Shown: positions 28,182 through 35,822 of the stretch, one piece after another | Numbering within the stretch: the stretch's first letter is position 1 | Layout: every line of letters starts with the position of its first letter | Source: a virus | Length of the DNA stretch: 36,722 nt | Virus record (IMG/VR): IMGVR_UViG_3300017971_000156 | Coordinates: 1 to 36,722 of that record | Reading direction: 5' to 3' (one strand) | Notes under the pieces: model-generated | The model's database searches: none | What the model was told of the DNA's origin: nothing | The model's input: the letters and a program-made list of their open reading frames with translations, nothing else | Position numbers and translations under genes: made by a program

Positions 28182-28449
28182 GCAGGCGATCCCAGATATG
28201 AACGATCTATTGGCCAACTGCAGCAGACAATGCACAGTCGATGCCATGCAGATGATGGAGATGCTAGAGGTGGGCCGCAATATGAAGCTTGCACAGGATC
28301 AGCAGCTCGATGAGCAGTTCCATCTTTGCTACACTTTAGCGTGTGTGCTCACATGGGCAACACTACATCCTGAGGACTTTTCCGAGCTGGCATCATGGTG
28401 GAACAAAGATGTGGCTCCGGGAGTGCTTGCCACATACAACGAGTTATAA
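28171..28449 (+). CDS. Hypothetical helical protein
   Basis: With ATG at 28171 (GGAG seven bases upstream) the product has 92 residues. It is Met-rich and helical (NDLLANCSRQCTVDAMQMMEMLEVGRNMK; LDEQFHLCYTLACVLTWATLH). An ATG further upstream at 28135 lies inside the zinc-ribbon gene and is less likely. No recognised family. Confidence 0.55.
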   Translation: MSYEQAIPDMNDLLANCSRQCTVDAMQMMEMLEVGRNMKLAQDQQLDEQFHLCYTLACVLTWATLHPEDFSELASWWNKDVAPGVLATYNEL

Positions 28450-28451
28450 TC

Positions 28452-28793
28452 ATGGACGAAGCAACTGTTATCTATTGGAAGGTGGTATCCGAGCATATCG
28501 CAGCCCCGTTTTACGTCAGCGGAAACATCACCCATGAAGACATGCTGGAGATGGCCAACGCTATCAGCAAGGCGAATAATTGCGTGGTTGTGGTTCAAAA
28601 CATTCGTCGAGACGGCTATGGTGAGGAAAACGTCATCTGGCAACGGTATTTGATCAATGGTCTCGATTCGTTTGGAAGGGAAACCGATAAGCAAAAAGCG
28701 CCCAAGGTTTCTAAAAACGGGAAGGACGTACGACGTCCAGCAAAAGGAAAAGCAGCAAGTGATAGCTGCTCTGAAGCGGTTGTACAGCCATGA
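28452..28793 (+). CDS. Hypothetical protein overlapping the RusA gene
   Basis: With ATG at 28452 the product has 113 residues. The first 65 ('EATVIYWKVVSEHIAAPFYVSGNITHEDMLEMANAISKANNCVVVVQNIRR') look like a real alpha/beta protein. The last 45, which overlap the resolvase gene in another frame, are low-complexity and basic (DKQKAPKVSKNGKDVRRPAKGKAASD) and look like a shadow of that gene. A missing stop from a small sequence change is possible. Family unknown. Confidence 0.5.
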   Translation: MDEATVIYWKVVSEHIAAPFYVSGNITHEDMLEMANAISKANNCVVVVQNIRRDGYGEENVIWQRYLINGLDSFGRETDKQKAPKVSKNGKDVRRPAKGKAASDSCSEAVVQP

Positions 28794-29058
28794 TGAGCCA
28801 CTTGCTGGCCCTCTATCGCTATCACTTCACTTTGACTTGCCCTACCCCAAAAGCTGGCCAAAGAAACGCAAGAGAAACTACGAAAATGAGCCGCATTTGA
28901 CCAAGCCTGACATCGATAATCTTGTTAAATGGGTGTTGGATTGCATGAATGGTGTGGTATTTCACGACGATCGTCAAATCGTGGCGCTCTCATGCCAGAA
29001 AAACTACTGCGATCATGATGGAAGCACGTTTATTTTTGTGAGGGATCAAGATGTATAA
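28657..29058 (+). CDS. rusA: RusA-family Holliday junction resolvase
   Basis: The product has 133 residues, normal for RusA. Start 'SIRLEGKPISKKRPRFLKTGRTY' and core 'EPHLTKPDIDNLVKWVLDCMNGVVFHDDRQIVAL' are diagnostic. The catalytic aspartates correspond to D85 and D87 in KPDIDN and to D104/D105. It cuts four-way junctions formed during recombination so that DNA can be packaged. A stop codon lies two codons before the ATG, so this start is forced. The gene overlaps the previous frame by 137 bases, unusually long. Confidence 0.9.
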   Translation: MVSIRLEGKPISKKRPRFLKTGRTYDVQQKEKQQVIAALKRLYSHDEPLAGPLSLSLHFDLPYPKSWPKKRKRNYENEPHLTKPDIDNLVKWVLDCMNGVVFHDDRQIVALSCQKNYCDHDGSTFIFVRDQDV

Positions 29059-29332
29059 CCTACCATTCGTACCTAGTGAACGCCCGCTGACTCGCCATAT
29101 AAGCATGATTCGCAACTGCTTGGATCTCTTAGAGCTGATGTATGAGGATGACAAAGAAGGTGCGTTTCTAGAAGCAGGGTTCGTGCTCCAGATGCTGGAT
29201 AGCCACCAGGTTTGCAAGGAACTCTGGGAGCAGCTAAAGCAGGACGCTGAGAATATGGGAATAGAGACTAATCATCCGAAAATGCAAACCAAAACCATCG
29301 ATCCATACAAATACGAGTACAATTACGAATGA
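29051..29332 (+). CDS. Hypothetical protein ending the recombination operon
   Basis: The product has 93 residues, acidic and helical in the middle (ISMIRNCLDLLELMYEDDKEGAFLEAGFVLQMLDSHQVCKELWEQLKQDAENM), with a Tyr-rich tail (DPYKYEYNYE). It overlaps the resolvase stop by eight bases and the converging lipoprotein gene by ten. No terminator was seen between the two strands. No family recognised. Confidence 0.55.
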   Translation: MYNLPFVPSERPLTRHISMIRNCLDLLELMYEDDKEGAFLEAGFVLQMLDSHQVCKELWEQLKQDAENMGIETNHPKMQTKTIDPYKYEYNYE

Positions 29333-29505
29333 TTTTCTTCAGTTTCTGGCGTCAGATCGACATCAAGACCGGTGCGGTCTCCTATTTGCTCTTCTAGGAA
29401 TTCCTCAAGAGGGTGATCATCATCGAGCCCAAGCTTATTGTTAAGCGCAGAGCAACCACCGACAAACGCACCAATAACCGCTAAAGAGATACAAAATCTA
29501 AACAT
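29323..29505 (-). CDS. Small lipoprotein, candidate outer-membrane spanin
   Basis: With ATG at 29505 (GGAG three bases upstream) the product has 60 residues. 'MFRFCISLAVIGAFVGGCS' is a lipoprotein signal with lipobox VGGC, cleaved before Cys18. The mature part is acidic (DDDHPLEEFLEEQIGDRTGLDVDLTPETEE). It follows the membrane/coiled-coil gene, and the pair fits inner- and outer-membrane spanins that fuse the membranes in the last step of lysis. The proline-rich character of classic Rz1 is absent, so it could be another phage lipoprotein. Confidence 0.6.
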   Translation of the reverse strand: MFRFCISLAVIGAFVGGCSALNNKLGLDDDHPLEEFLEEQIGDRTGLDVDLTPETEENHS

Positions 29506-29665
29506 TATCTCCGTCCATTCCAACTGCTCGTCTATGAACATCACATTGCTCCAGCTCTTGCTTCAGTTCCTGAACTCTATCGCAGCGTTCTTGATATAGA
29601 GCACCTAGCGCAATACTAAGTCCGCAAAAAAGAAATAGGGCTAAACCCATGTCATATAACTTCAT
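29498..29665 (-). CDS. Candidate inner-membrane spanin
   Basis: With ATG at 29665 the product has 55 residues: an N-terminal membrane helix (GLALFLFCGLSIALGAL) and a periplasmic-type coiled coil (ERCDRVQELKQELEQCDVHRR). This is the i-spanin layout, though short. The lipoprotein gene overlaps its end by eight bases, as many spanin pairs do. The ribosome site is weak. It lies just after the fibre genes, a common place for lysis genes. Confidence 0.55.
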   Translation of the reverse strand: MKLYDMGLALFLFCGLSIALGALYQERCDRVQELKQELEQCDVHRRAVGMDGDNV

Positions 29666-29669
29666 TGAA

Positions 29670-29864
29670 TTACCCACACAGAATTTTCCAATCTTCTTTT
29701 GTGATGCCAAGACGCTTCATAAGCTCGTCTCTTTTTATTTCTAGACGTCCCTCTTCAGCGATTTCTGCCTGTTGCTGAACTTTCGCGTCTGCCCATTTTT
29801 TTTTCATGGCTGCGATCTCTTCATCGGCCATCTCAACCCGCTTGCCATTTCGTAATTTGTGCAT
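29670..29864 (-). CDS. Short tail-fibre-assembly-like protein
   Basis: The product has 64 residues. 'MHKLRNGKRVEMADEEIAAMKKKWADAK' followed by a helix and 'KRDELMKRLGITKEDWKIL' resembles short proteins encoded after phage tail fibres ('...NG.RVEMT.EEIA...'). They may help fibre folding, but this is not certain. It is joined to the last fibre gene by TAATG. The reading of the motif is weak evidence. Confidence 0.55.
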   Translation of the reverse strand: MHKLRNGKRVEMADEEIAAMKKKWADAKVQQQAEIAEEGRLEIKRDELMKRLGITKEDWKILCG

Positions 29865-30658
29865 TACGCCTCCTGGATTGCATAAAGAATGAATTCACCA
29901 CTAGAGATTTCGTCGGTATTCAACGAGAACTGTACAGCGTCAATCGCCTCAGCGACAACATAGTGTGAAATTAAAAGACCATGATATTGAGTTCCACCAT
30001 TTGCAGACGTATAGCCGAAGTGAGACTTAACAACCGTGAACTCACTAGCGTCAGCTGGCTGATACAGATCAATTTCTGCAGTATAGCGCCCTTCATCAGC
30101 CGCTGTTCCAATTCCAGTCGTTCCACTTTGCTTGCTCAGTGGGATAGAACTGCCGGTTGTTATACTATCGAGCAAATTGATCCGGCTTTTGTAATTTGTT
30201 ACTTCAAACGTTGAACCATTATCATTAGACAACAGCATTTTTAGGAACGTGTTATCCGTGACGGGAATCATGTTCCTGATGGTGATGTGGTAGTGATTGT
30301 ATGTGGAATTGATGTAGGTATTGTCCCACTCGATCGTCGCACTGGTGGACGCGCTTTGTGAATTCAGCCATACCCACGCGCCACCAGCGGATGCAGGAAT
30401 AGGTGTGCCCCAACGAACGCCCAAGATTTCACTGCTATCTGCAATTGGCATTGTATCATCAGCACCAACCGTCAGGAATTGAGGTGTCGTCGTACCATCA
30501 CCAACAACAAGGTCGCCTTTCGATGGTGGCCCGAGCATTTCTACAGCATCTGTACCATTCCCGATCATGAACGCACCGTCTGTCAGAGTAGCAAGACCTG
30601 TTCCACCCTTAGAGACTTGAGCCGGATCTTGAGAATTCCACGCATTATTTGTTGCCAT
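29864..30658 (-). CDS. Tail fibre protein (probable receptor-binding tip)
   Basis: The product has 264 residues. The N-terminal 100 have 'GGTGLATLTDGAFMIGNGTDAVEML' and 'KGDLVVGDGTTTPQFLTVG', repeats shared with the next fibre gene upstream. The C-terminal 165 residues (from 'AWVWLNSQSAS') are a beta-sandwich-like domain with no similarity to the neighbours and contain many Tyr/Asn/Ser. A distal, receptor-contacting tip is plausible. It shares TAATG junctions with both neighbours. Confidence 0.65.
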   Translation of the reverse strand: MATNNAWNSQDPAQVSKGGTGLATLTDGAFMIGNGTDAVEMLGPPSKGDLVVGDGTTTPQFLTVGADDTMPIADSSEILGVRWGTPIPASAGGAWVWLNSQSASTSATIEWDNTYINSTYNHYHITIRNMIPVTDNTFLKMLLSNDNGSTFEVTNYKSRINLLDSITTGSSIPLSKQSGTTGIGTAADEGRYTAEIDLYQPADASEFTVVKSHFGYTSANGGTQYHGLLISHYVVAEAIDAVQFSLNTDEISSGEFILYAIQEA

Positions 30659-31794
30659 TATACTACCGTGATATTTCCAATTGAACTAAGTACAAGAAAG
30701 TCTGTATTAGCTGTAATACAAAGAAGCTCTACAACGTCATATTGTTGTGTTGATGCAAGTGAACCGCCAACTCCAGTCGTTGTGTCTGTAACTCCGAAGT
30801 GAATCGTCTGGCTTGCATTTTGGGCAATAGCCCAACCGCCTGCGCCTTTGCCTACGACCTTGATGACATCTCCAACGGAACATGCTGCCGGCAAGGTGCC
30901 TGTGACCAGTCCGGCGTTATTCATTATGTATCCGTTCTCAGCTGCAAGAGCTTGAGATGTACCAACAACTTCATTCCAAGAAAAGCCAGACGCTGAACCG
31001 TCAATTTCTATGGTTCCGGCACCAGTATTTACGGAAATTCCACCTGCGCCTGTGATCAGACCAAGAACGGGGTCTACACCTGTAGATCCAATCAGCACCT
31101 GACCATTTGTAGGTTGTGCGGTTACTGTAACTGCCCCTGTACCGCTACCAAGTAAAATGCCACCATCAGTCAAAGAAGCAGCACCAGTACCACCATTAGC
31201 TACTGAAACGGGTGTGTCTAGCGCTACTGTAACCGTAGAGCCTGATCCTGACGTAGTAATACCGGTGCCGCCTGCTATGGTCAACGCTCCAGAGGATGGA
31301 GTCGCTGTACCACCATCAGTGGGAAACGAGTTCGCGACTGTACCGTTGAAGGTCACATGCCCCGAAGTCACTGTAAAATCACTGCTTTCGAAGGAACAGA
31401 TGCCCTTATTCGCACTACCTACCCCAGCCGCAGCGTCTTCACCAGCAATGGTAATTGTTCCCGTACCATTGGTAATGTCGATACCCTCGCCCTCAGTCAG
31501 GGTTGCCTTGGTAAGCGTGTTCCCAGTGGTATTTCCAATCAGCAGTTGACCGTTGGTGTAAGTGGTTTGACCGGTACCACCAGAGGCTACTGGAAGGGTT
31601 CCATCGAAGTTGATGGTTAGTGTCGCTCCACTAGCAGATGTCGCTATGTTGGTGCCACCAGCAATTGTAATCGTGCCACCAGATGGCGACGCTGTTCCTG
31701 TGTCCGCGTCCAAGTCGGTAACAGCAGAGACACCCGGTGCGACATCGTCGGCTAGGTCAAAAGTCCCGTGGAACGGATTGATTTTATACGGCAT
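30658..31794 (-). CDS. Tail fibre protein with Gly/Thr-rich repeats
   Basis: The product has 378 residues. The N-terminus '[14 protein letters not shown]' is a virion-attachment motif common in phage fibres. It contains two copies of a module, 'GTA.P..G...TIAGGT.I.TS.SG.T.T' (residues 31-64 and 160-193), and several 'GGTG...L..G..L.G.GTG' repeats (70-91, 199-222). The last about 110 residues form a different beta domain. TAATG junctions couple it to the genes on both sides. A third module copy lies in the gene at 34397. Confidence 0.75.
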   Translation of the reverse strand: MPYKINPFHGTFDLADDVAPGVSAVTDLDADTGTASPSGGTITIAGGTNIATSASGATLTINFDGTLPVASGGTGQTTYTNGQLLIGNTTGNTLTKATLTEGEGIDITNGTGTITIAGEDAAAGVGSANKGICSFESSDFTVTSGHVTFNGTVANSFPTDGGTATPSSGALTIAGGTGITTSGSGSTVTVALDTPVSVANGGTGAASLTDGGILLGSGTGAVTVTAQPTNGQVLIGSTGVDPVLGLITGAGGISVNTGAGTIEIDGSASGFSWNEVVGTSQALAAENGYIMNNAGLVTGTLPAACSVGDVIKVVGKGAGGWAIAQNASQTIHFGVTDTTTGVGGSLASTQQYDVVELLCITANTDFLVLSSIGNITVV

Positions 31795-32480
31795 TACCTT
31801 GCCCTCCTGGAGAGAAAAATAGGCGGTCCATCAGCTGATTCAGCAGCACTATTGTTCGTTCCGTCAAACCCGTTGCCGCTCAAATCGGGTGGTGACGTGG
31901 TTAAGCAATCCCAATACGCCACTCGATTCTGCGTAATGGATTCTGGATTTGCCATCAATTCCAATACTTCGGCTGAGGAAATCGCCTTATCAAACATGGA
32001 TACGTAGGCAATGTTACCCGAGAAGTCGAAGGTTCCAGCCAACGGCGTATCGCCGACGCCAAAGTTTCCAGATCCAGCACCAACCGCACTAACAGCGTCA
32101 GCCCAGGATCGGTTAGAATTGGCTTTACTCACTCCGTCGGCGTACATTCCAATGATTGGTGTTCCACTGTTGTAATCGTAAGAAAACGCAAGATGAACCC
32201 AAGTATTATTACTCATGTAACCGCTGATCTGGTCATCAGTCTGCCGGATGAAGTGGCCTCCTGTTCCTGTACACTGCACTTCGAAATGTACGAATGTACT
32301 GGTGCCATCAAAACCAACTGTGATGCTGGAATCATAACTGCGACCAAGCCAATACTGTTTAGCCGTGATGTCCGTGGTTTTCAACCAGAGCGCAAAGCTG
32401 AATGCGGATGCACCAGAGATGGGATTGTTAGATCCAATATCTATTGATTGTCCACCAGCGAATACGCAACTCGCTCCCAT
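31794..32480 (-). CDS. LamG/concanavalin-like fibre-associated protein
   Basis: The product has 228 residues. '[34 protein letters not shown]', '[29 protein letters not shown]' and '[27 protein letters not shown]' match the laminin-G-3/concanavalin jelly roll, which binds sugars or glycans. In this cassette it probably contacts host surface polysaccharide. No signal peptide. TAATG junctions on both sides indicate coupled translation. Confidence 0.75.
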   Translation of the reverse strand: MGASCVFAGGQSIDIGSNNPISGASAFSFALWLKTTDITAKQYWLGRSYDSSITVGFDGTSTFVHFEVQCTGTGGHFIRQTDDQISGYMSNNTWVHLAFSYDYNSGTPIIGMYADGVSKANSNRSWADAVSAVGAGSGNFGVGDTPLAGTFDFSGNIAYVSMFDKAISSAEVLELMANPESITQNRVAYWDCLTTSPPDLSGNGFDGTNNSAAESADGPPIFLSRRAR

Positions 32481-33187
32481 TACACCACCGGAATGATTAT
32501 TGTGAATTGCCAGCCATAGTAGTCGACTGCATTCAATGTGTCAGACGCATTGTCGGCATCCCGTCCAAGTCTGAACGGAATAAAGTCATTCGCTGCCCAG
32601 CTCATGTTGGATACCGTCTCTGTCCACGTTAGACGGTCCAGATCCCCGTCAGTGGTATCTACAGCCAGCGCACCACTAGAGACTGTAGTATAAGAACCAT
32701 CTGCAGCCTCACTGTCTGCAATCGCTCTAAAGTCGAAGTCAAAGACCACGTTAGCCGCAGCTGTTCCGGAAGCTCGCTTTCCGATGAGCTCGAAAGTGAC
32801 TGTTCCGCCAGTGTCGATGTCTCCGGGACATGTAAAGCTATCTTGGCGGTACTCTGGAGTTGCTCCATCGAAGGCAGCAAAGTGGTCTTCTACGGTGCCA
32901 AGATCGACATAGGTTACAGGTGCGAAAGCAGTCGTTGTATTGACACGCATTCCAGCCAATGGAAAGCTGATGCGCCTAACTGGTAACGCGCCCCACTGCA
33001 GCCCTGTGGTCTGTCCACTCGCTGCCTTGAGAATCGTACCGTTAGCGCCAACGGCAAGATCAACCCAATTGGAGCCATCGTAAGCGATGATATCGCCTTT
33101 ATTACCTGTAAGGCCTGCAATATCCGAAAGAGCAGCCCCCTGAACACCATAGTCGATTCTGTTGGTGAATGGGTTGATTCTTACCAT
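32480..33187 (-). CDS. Tail fibre protein with INPF attachment motif
   Basis: With ATG at 33187 (AGGGGG six bases upstream) the product has 235 residues; a longer frame would overlap the previous gene. The start 'MVRINPFTNRIDYGVQG' is a typical fibre anchoring segment, followed by 'GNKGDIIAYDGSNWVDLAVGANGTILKAASGQTTGLQWG', a common linker. The C-terminal about 160 residues are beta-rich and may form a trimeric knob. Joined to the next gene by TAATG. Confidence 0.7.
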   Translation of the reverse strand: MVRINPFTNRIDYGVQGAALSDIAGLTGNKGDIIAYDGSNWVDLAVGANGTILKAASGQTTGLQWGALPVRRISFPLAGMRVNTTTAFAPVTYVDLGTVEDHFAAFDGATPEYRQDSFTCPGDIDTGGTVTFELIGKRASGTAAANVVFDFDFRAIADSEAADGSYTTVSSGALAVDTTDGDLDRLTWTETVSNMSWAANDFIPFRLGRDADNASDTLNAVDYYGWQFTIIIPVV

Positions 33188-33195
33188 AATGCCCC

Positions 33196-33462
33196 CTAAG
33201 CGAAGTAACTTGAGCGCAAGTCCCATTCGTATGCAAACGCTGGGATATCACTCGCTATCTGCTGCCTTGTGACTGCATTGTTTCCGTCATACGTCTGCTT
33301 GGTGATATACCAAAGCGCGCTGCCTGCTGCAGTTCCTGGGCGAGCCCAACCTACGTAAATAGGATTACCGCTAGCGTCGTTCTCCATCCGCTTTTCGAAA
33401 AGCATCTGGAAGTCAAATTCACATCCAAGAGCGCTGATATCTGGAATTTTTGGTTCTGCCAT
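33196..33462 (-). CDS. Small fibre-cassette protein
   Basis: The product has 88 residues. 'NDASGNPIYVGWARPGTAAGSALWYITKQTYDGNNAVTRQQIA' is a motif seen in small phage proteins encoded next to fibre genes. Mostly beta. Its stop is eight bases before the fibre gene at 33187 and its start is just after the coiled-coil gene. Probably a minor virion component; function unknown. Confidence 0.6.
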   Translation of the reverse strand: MAEPKIPDISALGCEFDFQMLFEKRMENDASGNPIYVGWARPGTAAGSALWYITKQTYDGNNAVTRQQIASDIPAFAYEWDLRSSYFA

Positions 33463-33464
33463 AA

Positions 33465-34352
33465 TTAACCCTCAAATTCGAAGTGAGCTTGCATTTCTTT
33501 GATAACCGAGACAACCTTATCCATGCGACGCTCTAACAAATTAATGTCTTTGCGTGCCAAGCTCATAAGATCAACCTGTTCATCAAACTTGGAAAGACGC
33601 TCTCTTACGTCTGCTACAACCTGCTGATTCTCTGCCTTAACAGCTTGTAAATCCTGGTGCAGTTCATTTCTGAGCTTGTCAAACTTGCCATCTAGTGACT
33701 TTTGATTCTGCTCAAGTCCCTGCATTAGATTCTGCTGGCGAGCTTTCATATCCTCACCGGCGTGCTCCAGCATCTTAGCGATGTTTTCTTTGTCATCGCG
33801 GAGATCAGTGCGAATCGCTTCTAGATTTCTGCCAGCCTGCTTAAGACCATCGGAGTGAAGCTGCAGCTTTTCTTTCTGCTGGCGTTCCACGTCGTACTGA
33901 TGATCCTTCAGCTTCTCTAAATCCTGGCTGCAGCCGTTGATTGACTTCATGAGTCTATCTAGCTCACGGGCGTTTGCCTTTTGCTCATGACGCACGAGCT
34001 CGCCAATTTGCACCTGCTCCAGAATCTCTTTTAGCTGATCTTGGAGCGCATGAACTTCCTCAGGGAGCTCTTGGTCCTTCGCAGCTGCGTTCATCGCTGC
34101 AATCGCTTCTTTCTGTGCCTGCTTGATGCCTTTCTCGATGCGCTTGAGTTCCTCTTGCATCACCTCGAAAGCACCTTCTACACGCTCATTACAGCGGCCT
34201 TGCTTCGATACATCCTGCTTATATTCATCCAAGTGCGCTCGGAATTGTTCCTCAAGCTGCTTGAACGGACGAATCATGTACATCACAAGCTCAGAAACCA
34301 TAAGCTTCGAAACCTGAGGCTGCACTTTCTTTTCTTCTTTTTCTTTAGCCAT
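33465..34352 (-). CDS. Long coiled-coil protein within the fibre cassette
   Basis: With ATG at 34352 the product has 295 residues and is almost wholly coiled coil: long Glu/Lys/Gln/Leu heptads from about residue 30 to the end with few Gly or Pro. It starts very basic/acidic mixed (MAKEKEEKKVQPQ). No membrane span or catalytic motif. Its place between beta-rich fibre genes suggests a rod or stalk, or a cytoplasmic chaperone for the fibres. AAGG lies upstream. The fibre cassette's only helical member. Confidence 0.6.
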   Translation of the reverse strand: MAKEKEEKKVQPQVSKLMVSELVMYMIRPFKQLEEQFRAHLDEYKQDVSKQGRCNERVEGAFEVMQEELKRIEKGIKQAQKEAIAAMNAAAKDQELPEEVHALQDQLKEILEQVQIGELVRHEQKANARELDRLMKSINGCSQDLEKLKDHQYDVERQQKEKLQLHSDGLKQAGRNLEAIRTDLRDDKENIAKMLEHAGEDMKARQQNLMQGLEQNQKSLDGKFDKLRNELHQDLQAVKAENQQVVADVRERLSKFDEQVDLMSLARKDINLLERRMDKVVSVIKEMQAHFEFEG

Positions 34353-34396
34353 AAACGGACACCTTTTCAATTAGGCCGGATCGCTCCGGCCATGTA

Positions 34397-35071
34397 TTAG
34401 ATTGTTGCAACTCGGTACCAGATCTGGAAAGTGATCGTGGTATCGTTAGATGCATTTCCGCCGTACTCACCGTCTCCGTTCTGATCCAAGACGAGTGCTT
34501 GGTTTGCTGCACTGGAGTAAGCAACGATTGGATCCTTGATAGGAATACCGTATGTGAGTGTGTCCGCAGACTGATCAATGAAACCTGTAGCCTCAATCAC
34601 ATCTGAAACCGCTACACCAGCCGCATTTACGTATTTAACAACAAGGTTATCTGCTGATTCGGTAAGGACTTCCGATCCGTAGTTGAGCTTTAGGATAAGC
34701 TTTTCGAAAATAAGCACTTGCCCAGCTCCAGGAGCAGCCACAAGGCTTTTCGGTGTTGCTGCTAGCGCCTTAATCTCAGCATTGCTGATCGTTCCTGACG
34801 CCTGACGAAGATAGTTCTCATCTAGGGCCACTGTCATCGTAGCTGATGCACCAGTTGTCGTTAGACCGGTTCCACCTGCAATTGTAATCGCAGATGATGC
34901 CGGCGTTGCTGTACCGCTATCACCAGAGAATGTTTCTGCCACAGATGCCGCGGCAAGCGAAACCTTACCGTTATCTGTAACGGAGAAATCTGTGGAATCA
35001 AACTGCGCCGATCCAGCTCTTGATGTACTTGAGCGCTTTCGCCCAGTATAATTTAACGGGTTGATTGGCAT
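34397..35071 (-). CDS. Tail fibre or short tail appendage protein
   Basis: The product has 224 residues. It begins 'MPINPLNYTGRKRSST', related to the INPF start of the later fibre genes. Residues 50-84 contain one copy of the module also found twice in the gene at 30658: 'GTATPASSAITIAGGTGLTTTGASATMTVAL'. The last 120 residues are a distinct beta domain (LILKLNYGSEVL...; ITFQIWYRVATI). It is the first fibre gene after the HNH gene. Confidence 0.7.
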   Translation of the reverse strand: MPINPLNYTGRKRSSTSRAGSAQFDSTDFSVTDNGKVSLAAASVAETFSGDSGTATPASSAITIAGGTGLTTTGASATMTVALDENYLRQASGTISNAEIKALAATPKSLVAAPGAGQVLIFEKLILKLNYGSEVLTESADNLVVKYVNAAGVAVSDVIEATGFIDQSADTLTYGIPIKDPIVAYSSAANQALVLDQNGDGEYGGNASNDTTITFQIWYRVATI

Positions 35072-35096
35072 TTTACTCGATGCTCCTTTTTAACGT

Positions 35097-35729
35097 TTAT
35101 TTTACATTAGTCCAGTTTCTGCCGAGCACAATGTTTTTTATCATAACTTCGGAAACACCGTACCGATCACTCAAGTCACCCCTGCAGACACCCTCACTAT
35201 ATTCATTACGGATATTTCTTACATCTGATTCCGTCAACTTAGATTTGTGATTCTTCTCGCCGATGAGAGATCTCTTTTTTTGCACCATATCCGCGCTATT
35301 TTCCGCTGGCGTTCCTAGAAATAAATGCTTGGGATTCACACACTTACGGTTGTCGCATGTATGGCACACAGATTTACCGTGAAGAATAGAGCCCTTATAA
35401 AGCTCATAGGAATATCTGTGGACCTTGACGCTCTTATCGAATATATGCATGCGGCCATACCCCTGAACAGTCATCGACCCCTGCCATTCCCAACACCCAT
35501 TTGGCATCTTCTTATACTTTGACTCGAATTTATGTTTTATCCTTTCCTTGGATCTCGCATAGCATCCACAAGATGACATTCTCGCATTAGAGAAAACTGA
35601 AGGCCGAACGTAACAAATCGTCCCACATCTGCAATGGCATCTCAGTTTAAACCTGCCTCCATTGTCTCTCTCAGGTCCTACACCTACACACTCTAACCAG
35701 TAATTGGTCTTACCTAAATACTTACTCAT
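35097..35729 (-). CDS. HNH endonuclease (HNH_3 type, homing-like)
   Basis: With ATG at 35729 (GGGAG six bases upstream) the product has 210 residues. An N-terminal Cys-rich part (CHCRCGTICY and SSCGCYARS) looks like a zinc-binding DNA domain. The catalytic part is 'GCWEWQGSMTVQGYGRMHI', 'VHRYSYELYKG', 'CHTCDNRKCVNPKHLFLGTPAENS' with H104, C125-D-N and H135. The C-terminus 'HKSKLTESDVRNIRNEYSEG..RGDLSDRYGVS..MIKNIVLGRNW' is a helix-turn-helix. It is a free-standing mobile endonuclease inserted between the ejection and fibre genes, nicking DNA at a preferred site. Confidence 0.88.
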   Translation of the reverse strand: MSKYLGKTNYWLECVGVGPERDNGGRFKLRCHCRCGTICYVRPSVFSNARMSSCGCYARSKERIKHKFESKYKKMPNGCWEWQGSMTVQGYGRMHIFDKSVKVHRYSYELYKGSILHGKSVCHTCDNRKCVNPKHLFLGTPAENSADMVQKKRSLIGEKNHKSKLTESDVRNIRNEYSEGVCRGDLSDRYGVSEVMIKNIVLGRNWTNVK

Positions 35730-35822
35730 TACAACTCCCGTAGTTGCTCCGAAACAAAATATGAACGGCATGCGATCGGAATTCGCTATTCGGTAGCTAA
35801 CCTAGCCGCTCATGACAACCTC

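Noticed and set aside
31157-31549. Pro/Val-rich plus-strand frame opposite a fibre gene
   Set aside because: Its composition is the complement of the Gly/Thr repeats of the fibre; no ribosome site.
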